Shown here piece after piece: positions 24,543-32,519 of a DNA stretch of 40,881 bases. The translations under genes and the position numbers were made by a program. Origin of the DNA: Pseudomonas sp. KK4 (lineage in GTDB: Bacteria > Pseudomonadota > Gammaproteobacteria > Pseudomonadales > Pseudomonadaceae); the NCBI RefSeq assembly GCF_001984065.1, contig NZ_LYVP01000051.1:1-40881 (forward strand). The letters run 5' to 3'. Every line of letters begins with the position of its first letter. The first letter of the stretch is position 1. The notes beneath the pieces were generated by a model. It was not told the DNA's origin, searched no databases, and saw nothing but the letters and a program-made list of their open reading frames with translations.

Positions 24543-25487
24543 ATGATCCATGAGACGTTCTGGCTCACCACCAGTGACCGCAGCCGACTGTTCGTCAACC
24601 AGTGGCTACCCGACGGCGCGCCCCGGGCCGTGATCCTGCTGGCCCATGGCATGGCCGAACACAGCGGTCGCTATGCGCGGCTGGCGCAGCAATGCTGTGA
24701 GAACGGCTACGCGCTGTACGCTCCGGACCTGCGCGGACATGGCAAAACTGCCGAAAACGGCACTCTCGGGCATTTCGCCGATGAGGACGGCTGGGCCAAA
24801 GTGGTTGGCGACCTGGCGTGCCTCAATCAACACATCGGCCAGCAACACCCCGGCACGCCGATCGTGCTGCTGGGCCACAGCATGGGCAGCTACATCGCCC
24901 AAGCCTATCTGTTGCATCACAGCGCCAGCCTGCACGGCGCCGTCCTCAGTGGTTCGAATTTCCAGCCCGTGGCGCTTTACCGCGCGGCACGCCAGATCGC
25001 CCGCTTCGAACGCCTGCGCCAGGGCCGCACAGGGCGCAGCGCGCTGATCGAATGGTTGTCGTTCGGCTCTTTCAACAAGAAATTCAAACCGGCTCGCACG
25101 GCCTTCGACTGGCTCAGCCGCGACCCGGCGGAGGTCGACCTGTACGCCCACGACCCGCTCTGCGGCTTTCGCTGCACCAACCAGCTGTGGATCGATTTGC
25201 TCGGCGGGTTGCAGCAAATCAGCAAAGCGTCCAATCTCGCTCAGATCGATCCGGGCCTGCCGTTGCTGGTGATCGGCGGCGAATGTGATCCGGTGAGCGA
25301 AGGCAAGCGTCTGAAGGATCTGGCCGGCGCCTTGCGCGAGGCCGGCAGTCAGAACCTGCAACTGACCGTTTACCCCCAGGCCCGACACGAACTGTTCAAC
25401 GAAACCAACCGCGATGAAGTGACCGCCGATGTGTTGGCCTGGATCGACCAGACACTGAACAACCCTCGGCCCCACCGCACCGAATAG
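24543..25487 (+). CDS. Alpha/beta hydrolase (monoacylglycerol lipase / lysophospholipase type)
   Basis: A 314-residue serine hydrolase of the Hydrolase_4 (PldB-like) group. The nucleophile is S113 in LLGHSMGSYIAQ, the oxyanion region is LLAHGMAEHSGRYARLA, the acid is likely the aspartate in IGGECDPVSEG, and the histidine is in YPQARHELFNE. There is no signal peptide, so it acts in the cytoplasm on acylglycerols or lysophospholipids. AAGGA precedes the ATG. It lies between the fadD pair and phaJ1, the same order as in P. putida and P. aeruginosa, which suggests it supplies fatty acids. Confidence 0.9.
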   Translation: MIHETFWLTTSDRSRLFVNQWLPDGAPRAVILLAHGMAEHSGRYARLAQQCCENGYALYAPDLRGHGKTAENGTLGHFADEDGWAKVVGDLACLNQHIGQQHPGTPIVLLGHSMGSYIAQAYLLHHSASLHGAVLSGSNFQPVALYRAARQIARFERLRQGRTGRSALIEWLSFGSFNKKFKPARTAFDWLSRDPAEVDLYAHDPLCGFRCTNQLWIDLLGGLQQISKASNLAQIDPGLPLLVIGGECDPVSEGKRLKDLAGALREAGSQNLQLTVYPQARHELFNETNRDEVTADVLAWIDQTLNNPRPHRTE

Positions 25488-25528
25488 TTTTTTGTGAATC
25501 TTTTTATTCGTCACAGGAATTCAGACAC

Positions 25529-25999
25529 ATGACCCAGGTTACCAACACCCCTTACGAAGCCCTCGAAGTCGGCCAGACCGCCAGCTTCAGCAAGACAGTC
25601 GAAGAGCGTGACATTCAGTTGTTCGCCGCAATGTCGGGGGACCACAACCCGGTGCACCTGGACGCCGAATACGCCGCCAGCACCATGTTCAAGGAACGCA
25701 TTGCCCACGGCATGTTCAGCGGTGCGCTGATCAGCGCCGCGGTTGCCTGCGAGTTGCCTGGGCCGGGCACTATCTACATTGGTCAGCAGATGAGTTTTCA
25801 GAAGCCGGTGAAGATCGGCGACACCCTGACGGTGCGCCTGGAAATCCTGGAAAAACTGCCGAAATTCCGCGTGCGCATCGCCACTCGGGTGTTCAACCAG
25901 CGCGATGAACTGGTGGTGGATGGCGAGGCGGAAATCCTCGCGCCGCGCAAGCAGCAGTCGGTGACCTTGACCGAGCTGCCCTCAATCAGCATCGGCTGA
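25529..25999 (+). CDS. phaJ1: (R)-specific enoyl-CoA hydratase PhaJ1
   Basis: A 156-residue hot-dog-fold MaoC-type hydratase that turns enoyl-CoA from beta-oxidation into (R)-3-hydroxyacyl-CoA, a precursor for polyhydroxyalkanoate. The catalytic dyad is D38 and H43 in MSGDHNPVHLD, with the same spacing as in Aeromonas PhaJ. The length equals that of P. aeruginosa PhaJ1, and the neighbourhood (fadD1, fadD2, lipase, hydratase) is that of phaJ1. AGGAA precedes the ATG, 41 bases after the hydrolase stop, so the two form an operon. Confidence 0.92.
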   Translation: MTQVTNTPYEALEVGQTASFSKTVEERDIQLFAAMSGDHNPVHLDAEYAASTMFKERIAHGMFSGALISAAVACELPGPGTIYIGQQMSFQKPVKIGDTLTVRLEILEKLPKFRVRIATRVFNQRDELVVDGEAEILAPRKQQSVTLTELPSISIG

Positions 26000-26016
26000 T
26001 TCAACGCACGACAAAA

Positions 26017-26106
26017 TGTGGGAGCGGGCTTGCTCGCGAATGCGCAGGGTCAATCAACCTCAATGTTGAATTGACTACCGCCTTCGCGAGCAAGCCCGCT
26101 CCCACA
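26017..26106. repeat. REPIN
   Basis: Inverted arms (TGTGGGAGCGGGCTTGCTCG and GAGCAAGCCCGCTCCCACA) between phaJ1 and the convergent four-helix protein gene. The loop contains TCAATC/GATTGA-like paired bases. Confidence 0.9.
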
Positions 26107-26123
26107 GGTATTACAAGTGACGC

Positions 26124-26591
26124 TTACGAACGGGCACGAGCCTGGTTGCGCAGGGCTTTGACCTGATCGTGGTTGCGTTGCACGCCGTGGTACTGGCGTT
26201 CAACCAGGTCACGAATACCTACCAGGTTGTGCTTGTTGATTTTCTCCATCGCTTCGCGATAGGCCTTCAGGGCGTGGTCTTCACCGCGCTCGGCTTCGTT
26301 CAGTACGGCTTCTTCGTCCTTGCCGGTGAACATCGATTTCACGTCAACCCAACGACGGTGCAAGTCGCCGCTGACGCTGGTGGAGGTTTCAGGATCGCCA
26401 CCCATGGAGCGCACGGCGCTTTGCAGTTCGGCAGCCGCCGAAGCGCAATCGGCCGAACGTTGCACGAACAGGGTTTTGAGTTCTGGGTGCTTGATGTCTT
26501 CAGCGCAAGTCTTGAACCCTTCCTGACCGTCTTTGCTGGTTTCAATCAGGTCGTTGAGTACAGAGATCGCTTCTTTGTTCATGTCGGTCAT
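26124..26591 (-). CDS. PA2169-family four-helix-bundle protein (DUF2383)
   Basis: A 155-residue ferritin-like helical protein. The helices carry spaced acidic and histidine residues (NDLIETSKDGQEGFKTCAED, AERGEDHALKAYREAMEKI, VERQYHGVQRNHDQVKALR), the DUF2383 pattern seen in P. aeruginosa PA2169. Members are thought to be stress-linked and possibly metal binding, but no activity is proven. AAGGA lies eight bases before the ATG. A second ATG three codons in (MNKE) is possible. Divergent from the DUF3820 gene. Confidence 0.87.
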   Translation of the reverse strand: MTDMNKEAISVLNDLIETSKDGQEGFKTCAEDIKHPELKTLFVQRSADCASAAAELQSAVRSMGGDPETSTSVSGDLHRRWVDVKSMFTGKDEEAVLNEAERGEDHALKAYREAMEKINKHNLVGIRDLVERQYHGVQRNHDQVKALRNQARARS

Positions 26592-26793
26592 TTTTCAATT
26601 CCTTGCGGTTGATGAAAGGTGAGTAAGTCATTGCAGAGCGCATGCCAGCTTCTGACCGACAATAAAATCTTTATTTTTCAATTAGTTAGTATTAACAGAA
26701 AAATCTGTATCCGTTTTTTTTGCATGATCTGTCAATTGGCCTGCATGCAGAATGCCTGTATTTTCCGACTCACTGGACAAAGACGACTGACTG

Positions 26794-27030
26794 ATGAACC
26801 CTGAAAAACTCGAACTGCTGATCACTCGGCAAATGCCCTTCGGCAAGTACAAGGGCCGGATCATCGCCGACCTGCCGGGACCGTACCTGAACTGGTTTGC
26901 CCGGGAAGGTTTTCCCCATGGCGAATTGGGTGGCCTGTTGGCCCTGATGCAAGAGATCGACCACAACGGTCTGTCGGAACTGCTTGAACCGTTGCGCGCC
27001 AAACATGGCAAACCCGCGCCGCGTCACTGA
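26794..27030 (+). CDS. DUF3820 family protein
   Basis: A 78-residue protein with the family pattern MPFGKYKGRIIADLPGPYLN, then WFAREGFPHGELGGLLALMQ. The FGKYKG segment resembles a short motif found in exonuclease-related proteins, but DUF3820 proteins have no assigned function. A weak ribosome site precedes the ATG. The upstream 160 bases are AT-rich and serve as a divergent promoter region. The aminotransferase gene follows after 39 bases and may be in the same operon. Confidence 0.88.
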   Translation: MNPEKLELLITRQMPFGKYKGRIIADLPGPYLNWFAREGFPHGELGGLLALMQEIDHNGLSELLEPLRAKHGKPAPRH

Positions 27031-27069
27031 ATACCGCTTCATCACTCAATGCCCCTGACCGAGACCCCC

Positions 27070-28251
27070 ATGCCCGACAACACACGCCGCGCCCGTGATG
27101 AAGCCTTCTGGCAGACCTTTGCCGATCGCTACGATCTGCAACCGGGGCCGATCAACCTGGAAAACGGTTACTTCGGGCGCATGTCGCGCACGGTGGTCGA
27201 GGAGTACCAGCGCAACATCGAACTGATCAACCGTGGCAATTCGGTGCATGTGCGCCAGCAGTTCGAGCAGGGCGAGAGCCTGAAGGTCCAGGCGGTGGTC
27301 GCCGACCTGATCGGCGTGCCCACCGAAGCCGTGGCCCTGACCCGCAATGCATCGGACGGTTTGCAGTCGTTGATCCGCAACTACAATCGGTTGCAACCGG
27401 GTGATCAGGTGCTGTTCTGCGATCTGGAATACGACACGGTCAAGGGCGCCATGGGCTGGCTGGCCAAACATCGCGGCGTGGAGGTGATCAAGATCGAACA
27501 CCAGCACCCTGCCAGCTTCGACAGCCTGCTGGCCACGTACCGCGAGGCCTTCGCCCGTCATCCGCGCCTGAAGCTCATGGCGGTGACCCACGTCACCCAC
27601 CGCACAGGCCTGGTGATGCCGGTGCAGGCCATTGCCGCCGCCGCCAAGGAATATGGCATCGATGTGATACTCGATGGCGCCCATGCCCTGGGGCAGCTGG
27701 AATTCAACCTCGATGAACTGGGCATCGCGTTCGCCGCCTACAACCTGCACAAGTGGATCGGCGCGCCGCTGACCCTGGGCTTGCTCTATATCGCGCCCGA
27801 GCGCCTGGCGGACATCGACCCGGACATGGGCGAACTGCATTTCCCGGTGACCGACATCCGTGGGCGCACACCCTACAGCACGCCGAACATTCCGGCGTTG
27901 CTGACCCTGCCGCTGGTGATCGAGGAACATCACGCCATGGGCGGCGCCGTGGCCAAGGGCACGCGGCTCAACTACCTGCGCAACCTGTGGGTGCGCCAAG
28001 TGCGTCAGTTGCCGGGCATCGAAGTGCTGACTCCGGATGATCCGCGGCTGTATTGCGGCATCACGTCCATGCGTTTTACCGAACAGGCCGATCAACAGGT
28101 CATGGCCCGGCGACTGCTGGAGGACTACAACCTGTTCACTGTGGTGCGCACGGGCGCCGCGTGTGGGCCGTGCATCCGCATCACACCGGGGCTGACCACC
28201 ACCGCCGATCATATGCAGCAACTGATCACGGCCCTGAAAGCACTGCGCTGA
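27070..28251 (+). CDS. Class V aminotransferase, isopenicillin-N-epimerase-like
   Basis: A 393-residue PLP enzyme of aminotransferase class V. The PLP lysine is in AYNLHKWIGAPLTLG, preceded by DVILDGAHALGQLEF, with the cofactor-binding aspartate and histidine; the N-terminal part has INLENGYFGRMSRTVVEEYQ and LTRNASDGLQSL. This is the CefD-like group (isopenicillin N epimerase, cysteine desulfurase relatives), though the organism has no beta-lactam cluster here, so the true substrate is unknown. The start at 27070 has a weak GAG upstream; 27049 would add seven residues. Confidence 0.87.
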   Translation: MPDNTRRARDEAFWQTFADRYDLQPGPINLENGYFGRMSRTVVEEYQRNIELINRGNSVHVRQQFEQGESLKVQAVVADLIGVPTEAVALTRNASDGLQSLIRNYNRLQPGDQVLFCDLEYDTVKGAMGWLAKHRGVEVIKIEHQHPASFDSLLATYREAFARHPRLKLMAVTHVTHRTGLVMPVQAIAAAAKEYGIDVILDGAHALGQLEFNLDELGIAFAAYNLHKWIGAPLTLGLLYIAPERLADIDPDMGELHFPVTDIRGRTPYSTPNIPALLTLPLVIEEHHAMGGAVAKGTRLNYLRNLWVRQVRQLPGIEVLTPDDPRLYCGITSMRFTEQADQQVMARRLLEDYNLFTVVRTGAACGPCIRITPGLTTTADHMQQLITALKALR

Positions 28252-28294
28252 TCGCTCCCACGGTGACCGCGTCGACTTCAGGTTTTTCGCAGGC

Positions 28295-28327
28295 AAAAAA
28301 AAACGGTGCACCGACCAAGCGCACCGT
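28295..28327 (-). terminator. Rho-independent terminator of the zwf-pgl-eda operon
   Basis: On the minus strand the stem ACGGTGC/GCACCGT with an 11-base loop is followed by nine T residues, 40-72 bases after the eda stop. Confidence 0.9.
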
Positions 28328-28366
28328 AAAGCCGTCAAGCACACAACGAGTGTAGGGTGAAGCAGA

Positions 28367-29032
28367 TCAGTCCAGCAGCGCCAAGGCCTGGGCGGTGCAT
28401 TCCTGAATGCGGGCCCAGTCGCCGTTCTTGATCCACTCCGGATCCAGCATCCAGCTACCGCCCACGCACATGACGTTTTTCAACGCCATGTAGCTCTTGA
28501 TGTTGGCCGGACCCACGCCGCCGGTCGGGCAGAATTTCACTTCGCCGAACGGGCCGCCCAGGGCCTTGATGGCCGCAACGCCGCCGCTGACTTCCGCCGG
28601 GAACAGCTTGAAGCGGCGATAGCCCAGGCCATAGCCTTCCATGATGCCCGAGGCATTGCTGATGCCTGGTAACAGCGGAATCGGGCTGTCGACGCTGGCT
28701 TCCAGCAGGTCACGGGTGATCCCCGGGGTGACGATGAACTGCGAGCCCGCCGCTTCCGCCGCCGCCAGCATCTGCCGATCGAGCACGGTGCCGGCGCCGG
28801 TCATCAGTTCCGGACGCTGCTCGCGCAGGATCTGAATGGCCTTGAGGCCGAACTGCGAACGCAGGGTCACTTCCAGCGCGGTCAGGCCACCGGCAGCGAG
28901 GGCATCGGCCAGCGGCAGGACGTCCTGCTCACGGGCAATGGTAATCACCGGCAGGATCCGCGCCTTGGCGCAGAGGCTGTCGATCAGGGCAACTTTATCC
29001 GCCATGGAAACGGTCGGGGATGGGTTTTTCAT
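28367..29032 (-). CDS. eda: KDPG aldolase (2-keto-3-deoxy-6-phosphogluconate aldolase)
   Basis: A 221-residue class I aldolase that cleaves KDPG to pyruvate and glyceraldehyde-3-phosphate, the last step of the Entner-Doudoroff pathway. The Schiff-base lysine is K142 in YRRFKLFPAE, the general acid/base is E54 in TALEVTLRS, and FCPTGGV and MCVGGSWM form the phosphate site. AAGGA lies nine bases before the ATG at 29032; another ATG at 29053 overlaps the pgl stop (ATGA) but has no ribosome site. Last gene of the zwf operon. Confidence 0.96.
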   Translation of the reverse strand: MKNPSPTVSMADKVALIDSLCAKARILPVITIAREQDVLPLADALAAGGLTALEVTLRSQFGLKAIQILREQRPELMTGAGTVLDRQMLAAAEAAGSQFIVTPGITRDLLEASVDSPIPLLPGISNASGIMEGYGLGYRRFKLFPAEVSGGVAAIKALGGPFGEVKFCPTGGVGPANIKSYMALKNVMCVGGSWMLDPEWIKNGDWARIQECTAQALALLD

Positions 29033-29049
29033 AGCGGCTGTTCCTTGGC

Positions 29050-29763
29050 TCATGGGCACCAGTAAATCTCTAACGTGGGTTGCAAAAACGCGCGAATCGG
29101 CAATGCGGCGACGTCGTCACCGGCCAGTGCGGTATTTAATGTGGTCAGTTTGGACTGACCGGAAATCGACAGGACTTTGTGCCTGGCCGAGGCCAGCAAT
29201 GCGCGGCTCATGGTCAGGCGCTGATGCGGCACGGTCGGCGCCAGCATCGGGTAGCAGCGACGAATGCCATCGGCCTGCAGGGCTTCGGCCAGGTTCGGGC
29301 TGCCGGGGAACAGCGAGGCGGTGTGTCCGTCATCGCCCATGCCCAGTATCAGCACGTCAATCACTGGTAATTCGGAAAGCAAGCGATCGGCATGCTCGGC
29401 TGCCTGCTCCAGGTTGGCGCTGGCGCTGTACAGGCTCAGGAACTGCGCCTTGGCCGCCGGGCCTTGCAGCAGGTATTTCTTGATCAGGCCGGCGTTGCTG
29501 TCGGCGTGCTCCACCGGCACCCAGCGCTCGTCCGCCAGGCTGACCACCACGCTCGACCAGTCCAGCGCCTGCTTGGCCAGGTGCTGGAAAAACGCCACCG
29601 GGCTGCGGCCACCGGACACCACCAGGGTCGCGGTGCCCTGGGCGTCGATCGCCTCGCTCAGTTGTTTGGCCACGCTCAGCGCCAAGCCCTCGGCCAATTG
29701 CGCCGGGTTCTTGAACTCACGGGCGCTGACGCCCTGAGGCAGTTTCAAATCAGATATCGCCAT
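29050..29763 (-). CDS. pgl: 6-phosphogluconolactonase
   Basis: A 237-residue enzyme that hydrolyses 6-phosphogluconolactone. The family marks are VSGGRSPVAFFQHLA, LADERWVPVEHADSN and GMGDDGHTASLFPGSPNL. GGGAGG precedes the ATG. The start lies 14 bases inside the end of zwf, so the two are translationally coupled, and eda follows after 17 bases. This compact order is standard in Pseudomonas. Confidence 0.95.
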   Translation of the reverse strand: MAISDLKLPQGVSAREFKNPAQLAEGLALSVAKQLSEAIDAQGTATLVVSGGRSPVAFFQHLAKQALDWSSVVVSLADERWVPVEHADSNAGLIKKYLLQGPAAKAQFLSLYSASANLEQAAEHADRLLSELPVIDVLILGMGDDGHTASLFPGSPNLAEALQADGIRRCYPMLAPTVPHQRLTMSRALLASARHKVLSISGQSKLTTLNTALAGDDVAALPIRAFLQPTLEIYWCP

Positions 29764-31219
29764 ACCACGACCTCCCGTCCCGCGTGATCAGTGCAATGGA
29801 GCTCATCGGCCCCCAGGACCCGGCCGCGTACGGCTTGGGCGCATCACCGGATTTCTTCCATCCGGCGATCAACTGGTCACACCACTTCCACGCGGCTTCG
29901 ATTTCATCTTTACGGACAAACAGGTTCTGATTGCCGCGCATCACTTCCAGCAACAACCGCTCGTAGGCATCGGGAATCCGTGCGCTGCGCCAGGTGTCGG
30001 AAAAATTCAGCTGCAGCGGCCCGCTGCGCAGCTGCATGCCTTTGTCCAGGCCTTGCTCCTTGGTCATCACACGCAAGGAAATGCCTTCGTCCGGTTGCAG
30101 GCGGATAATCAGCTTGTTGCTGATTTGCAGGCGCTGCTCGGGGGCGAAGATGTAGTGCGACGGCTCCTTGAAGTGGATGACGATCTGCGACAACTTCTGC
30201 GGCATACGCTTACCGGTACGCAGGTAGAACGGCACGCCGGCCCAGCGCCAGTTGCGGATGTCGGCACGCAGGGCGACGAAGGTCTCGGTGTCGCTCTGGG
30301 TGTTGGAGTTCGGCTCTTCCAGGTAACCCGGGACCGATTTGCCCTCGCTGTGGCCGGCGATGTATTGGCCGCGCACAACTTGCGTGGTCAGGCCTTCCGG
30401 GCTGATCGGCGCCAGGGCCTTGAGCACCTTGACCTTCTCGTCGCGGATGCTGTCGGCGGAGAGGTCCGCCGGCGGGTCCATGGCGATCAGGCAAAGCAGT
30501 TGCAGCAGGTGGTTCTGGATCATGTCCCGCAGCTGGCCGGCCTTGTCGAAGTAGCCCCAGCGGCCTTCGATCCCGACTTTCTCGGCGACGGTGATTTCCA
30601 CGTGGGAGATGTAGTTCTGGTTCCACTGGGTTTCGAACAGGCTGTTGGCGAAACGCAGGGCGATCAGGTTCTGGACAGTCTCTTTGCCCAGGTAGTGGTC
30701 GATGCGGTAAGTGCGGTTCTCCGGGAAGAACTGGGCCACGGCGTCGTTCACTTTGCGCGAGGATTCGAGGTCCGAACCGATCGGCTTTTCCAGCACCACG
30801 CGGGTGTTTTCCGCCAGGCCGACCTTGGCCAGGTTCTCGCAGATCGCGCCGTATACCGCAGCGGGCGTGGCGAAATAGGCAATCATCCGTTGCGCGCTGC
30901 CGGCCTGTTCGGCCAGGGCCACGTAGTCTTCGGACTTGAGGAAATCCACGTGCAGGTAAGTCAGGCGAGCGAGGAAGCGCTCGACCACGGCTTCGTCCAG
31001 ATCCTTGGCCCCGACGTAGCGGCGCAACTCGGACGCGATGAACGCCAGGTGCTCCTGCTCGCTGCCGGGCTCACGGGCCAGCGCGATGATGCGCGTGTCC
31101 TCATGCAACAGGCCGGCGCCGTCGAGCTGATAAAGGGCGGGGAACAGCTTGCGCAGGGCCAGATCGCCCAGAGCGCCGAACAAGGCAAAGGTGCACGGTT
31201 CAACCGTAATCGAAAGCAT
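29750..31219 (-). CDS. zwf: Glucose-6-phosphate dehydrogenase
   Basis: A 489-residue enzyme that oxidises glucose-6-phosphate to the lactone with NAD(P)+. The nucleotide-binding motif is FGALGDLALRKLFPALYQLD near residue 15, the active-site block is YRIDHYLGKETVQNLIALRF and the substrate region EKPIGSDLESSRKV. First gene of the zwf-pgl-eda operon, divergent from its repressor hexR. The leader holds AAGAACAA (31225-31232, minus strand) close to the start codon and a HexR-like palindrome farther up. Confidence 0.96.
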   Translation of the reverse strand: MLSITVEPCTFALFGALGDLALRKLFPALYQLDGAGLLHEDTRIIALAREPGSEQEHLAFIASELRRYVGAKDLDEAVVERFLARLTYLHVDFLKSEDYVALAEQAGSAQRMIAYFATPAAVYGAICENLAKVGLAENTRVVLEKPIGSDLESSRKVNDAVAQFFPENRTYRIDHYLGKETVQNLIALRFANSLFETQWNQNYISHVEITVAEKVGIEGRWGYFDKAGQLRDMIQNHLLQLLCLIAMDPPADLSADSIRDEKVKVLKALAPISPEGLTTQVVRGQYIAGHSEGKSVPGYLEEPNSNTQSDTETFVALRADIRNWRWAGVPFYLRTGKRMPQKLSQIVIHFKEPSHYIFAPEQRLQISNKLIIRLQPDEGISLRVMTKEQGLDKGMQLRSGPLQLNFSDTWRSARIPDAYERLLLEVMRGNQNLFVRKDEIEAAWKWCDQLIAGWKKSGDAPKPYAAGSWGPMSSIALITRDGRSWYGDI

Positions 31220-31224
31220 GATGT

Positions 31225-31232
31225 TTGTTCTT
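31225..31232 (-). promoter_or_regulatory. Possible Hfq/Crc motif in the zwf leader
   Basis: The minus strand reads AAGAACAA five bases before the start codon, fitting AANAANAA. The Shine-Dalgarno of zwf is otherwise weak. Confidence 0.5.
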
Positions 31233-31284
31233 TTATCAAGTTAAGCTACAAATACCTTTTTTCAAGGCATCACTCAAGGGAAAA

Positions 31285-31300
31285 TGTAGTAATAACCACA
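31285..31300. promoter_or_regulatory. Candidate HexR operator between zwf and hexR
   Basis: TGTAGT-AATA-ACCACA is an imperfect 16-bp palindrome, close to the TGTAGT/ACTACA-type sites of HexR. It also lies within the wider repeat AAAATGT (31281-31287) / ACATTTT (31301-31307). It is not an exact match to TTGT-N7/8-ACAA, so confidence is limited. Confidence 0.5.
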
Positions 31301-31438
31301 ACATTTTCGCAAAATACAGATTCCGTGTGGTGGTCAGTCAGAGCCATCAGTAGGATAGGCCACCGTGACGGGCCCCACCAAAGGCCCTTTTTGCATTAGC
31401 CATGCGCTTATCGGCGCAGGTGAATCAAGGATACTTAT

Positions 31439-32308
31439 ATGGACCGCGTGCGAAATTTACTGGAGCAGATCCAGAGTCGCCTTGAAGAGCTGAACAAGGC
31501 CGAACGCAAAGTCGCCGAGGTGATCCTGCTCAACCCGCAGCAGGCCACCCGCTTCAGCATCGCCGCCCTCGCCCAGGCCGCGTCGGTCAGTGAACCGACG
31601 GTCAACCGTTTCTGCCGTTCGTTCGGCGTCAGCGGCTACCCCGAACTCAAGCTGCAACTGGCCCAGAGCCTGGCCAGCGGCGCGGCCTATGTCAGCCGCG
31701 CGGTGGAAGCCGACGACAATCCCGAAGCCTATACCAAGAAGATTTTCGGCAGCGCCATCGCTTCCCTCGACAGTGCCCTGCAGGCCCTGGACCCGAGCCT
31801 GATAAGCCGCGCGGTCGACCTGTTGATCCAGGCCCGGCAGATCCACTTCTTCGGCCTCGGCGCTTCGGCCCCGGTGGCGCTGGATGCACAGCACAAGTTC
31901 TTTCGCTTCAACCTGGCCGTGACCGCCCATGCCGACGTGCTGATGCAGCGCATGATCGCTTCGGTGGCGCACACCGGCGAATTGTTCGTGATCATTTCCT
32001 ACACCGGCCGCACCCGCGAACTGGTGGAAGTGGCGCGCATCGCCCGGGAAAACGGCGCTTCGGTGCTGGGCTTGACCGCCGAGGGCTCACCGCTGGCCAA
32101 GGCCAGCACCCTGAGCCTGAACATCCCGCTGCCGGAAGACACTGACATCTACATGCCGATGACCTCGCGGATCATTCAGTTGACCGTGCTGGACGTACTG
32201 GCCACCGGCATGACCCTGCGCCGGGGCGTGGATTTCCAGCCGCATTTGCGCAAGATCAAAGAGAGTTTGAATGCCAGCCGGTATCCGGTAGGGGATGAGT
32301 TCAACTAA
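31439..32308 (+). CDS. hexR: HexR, RpiR-type repressor of glucose catabolism
   Basis: A 289-residue regulator with an N-terminal RpiR helix-turn-helix (residues about 1-77; FSIAALAQAASVSEPTVNRF) and a C-terminal SIS sugar-phosphate domain (about 125-255; IHFFGLGASAPVALDAQHKF, VIISYTGRTRELVEVA). In pseudomonads HexR represses zwf, edd and gap genes, and KDPG, the substrate of Eda here, releases it. The gene is divergent from zwf across a 219-bp region with a candidate operator. Length is normal. Confidence 0.95.
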   Translation: MDRVRNLLEQIQSRLEELNKAERKVAEVILLNPQQATRFSIAALAQAASVSEPTVNRFCRSFGVSGYPELKLQLAQSLASGAAYVSRAVEADDNPEAYTKKIFGSAIASLDSALQALDPSLISRAVDLLIQARQIHFFGLGASAPVALDAQHKFFRFNLAVTAHADVLMQRMIASVAHTGELFVIISYTGRTRELVEVARIARENGASVLGLTAEGSPLAKASTLSLNIPLPEDTDIYMPMTSRIIQLTVLDVLATGMTLRRGVDFQPHLRKIKESLNASRYPVGDEFN

Positions 32309-32337
32309 CTCGGCACCTTCATCGTCTTTTCAGGCCT

Positions 32338-32498
32338 CTTCGCGAGCAAGCCCGCTCCCACATTGGATCTTCAGCGAACACAGCATGTGTGTTCCAAACC
32401 AATCCCCTGTGGGAGCTAGCTCCCACAGGGATCTTCAGTGAACACAGCATGTGTGTTTCAAACCAATCCCCTGTGGGAGCGGGCTTGCTCGCGAAGGC
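32338..32498. repeat. REP cluster with tandem 52-bp repeat and perfect palindrome
   Basis: Right-type REP arm (32338-32362), a 26-bp perfect palindrome (32405-32430; arm CCCTGTGGGAGCT), and a left-type REP arm (32472-32498). The segment starting GGATCTTCAG occurs at 32365-32416 and 32429-32480, 50 of 52 bases alike, period 64. The centre REP is shortened so that its two sides meet. Confidence 0.88.
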
Positions 32499-32519
32499 GT
32501 CAGCCGCAACACCATCCAT

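Noticed and set aside
30053..31399. Long plus-strand frame opposite zwf
   Set aside because: Shadow of zwf, which carries the dehydrogenase motifs.
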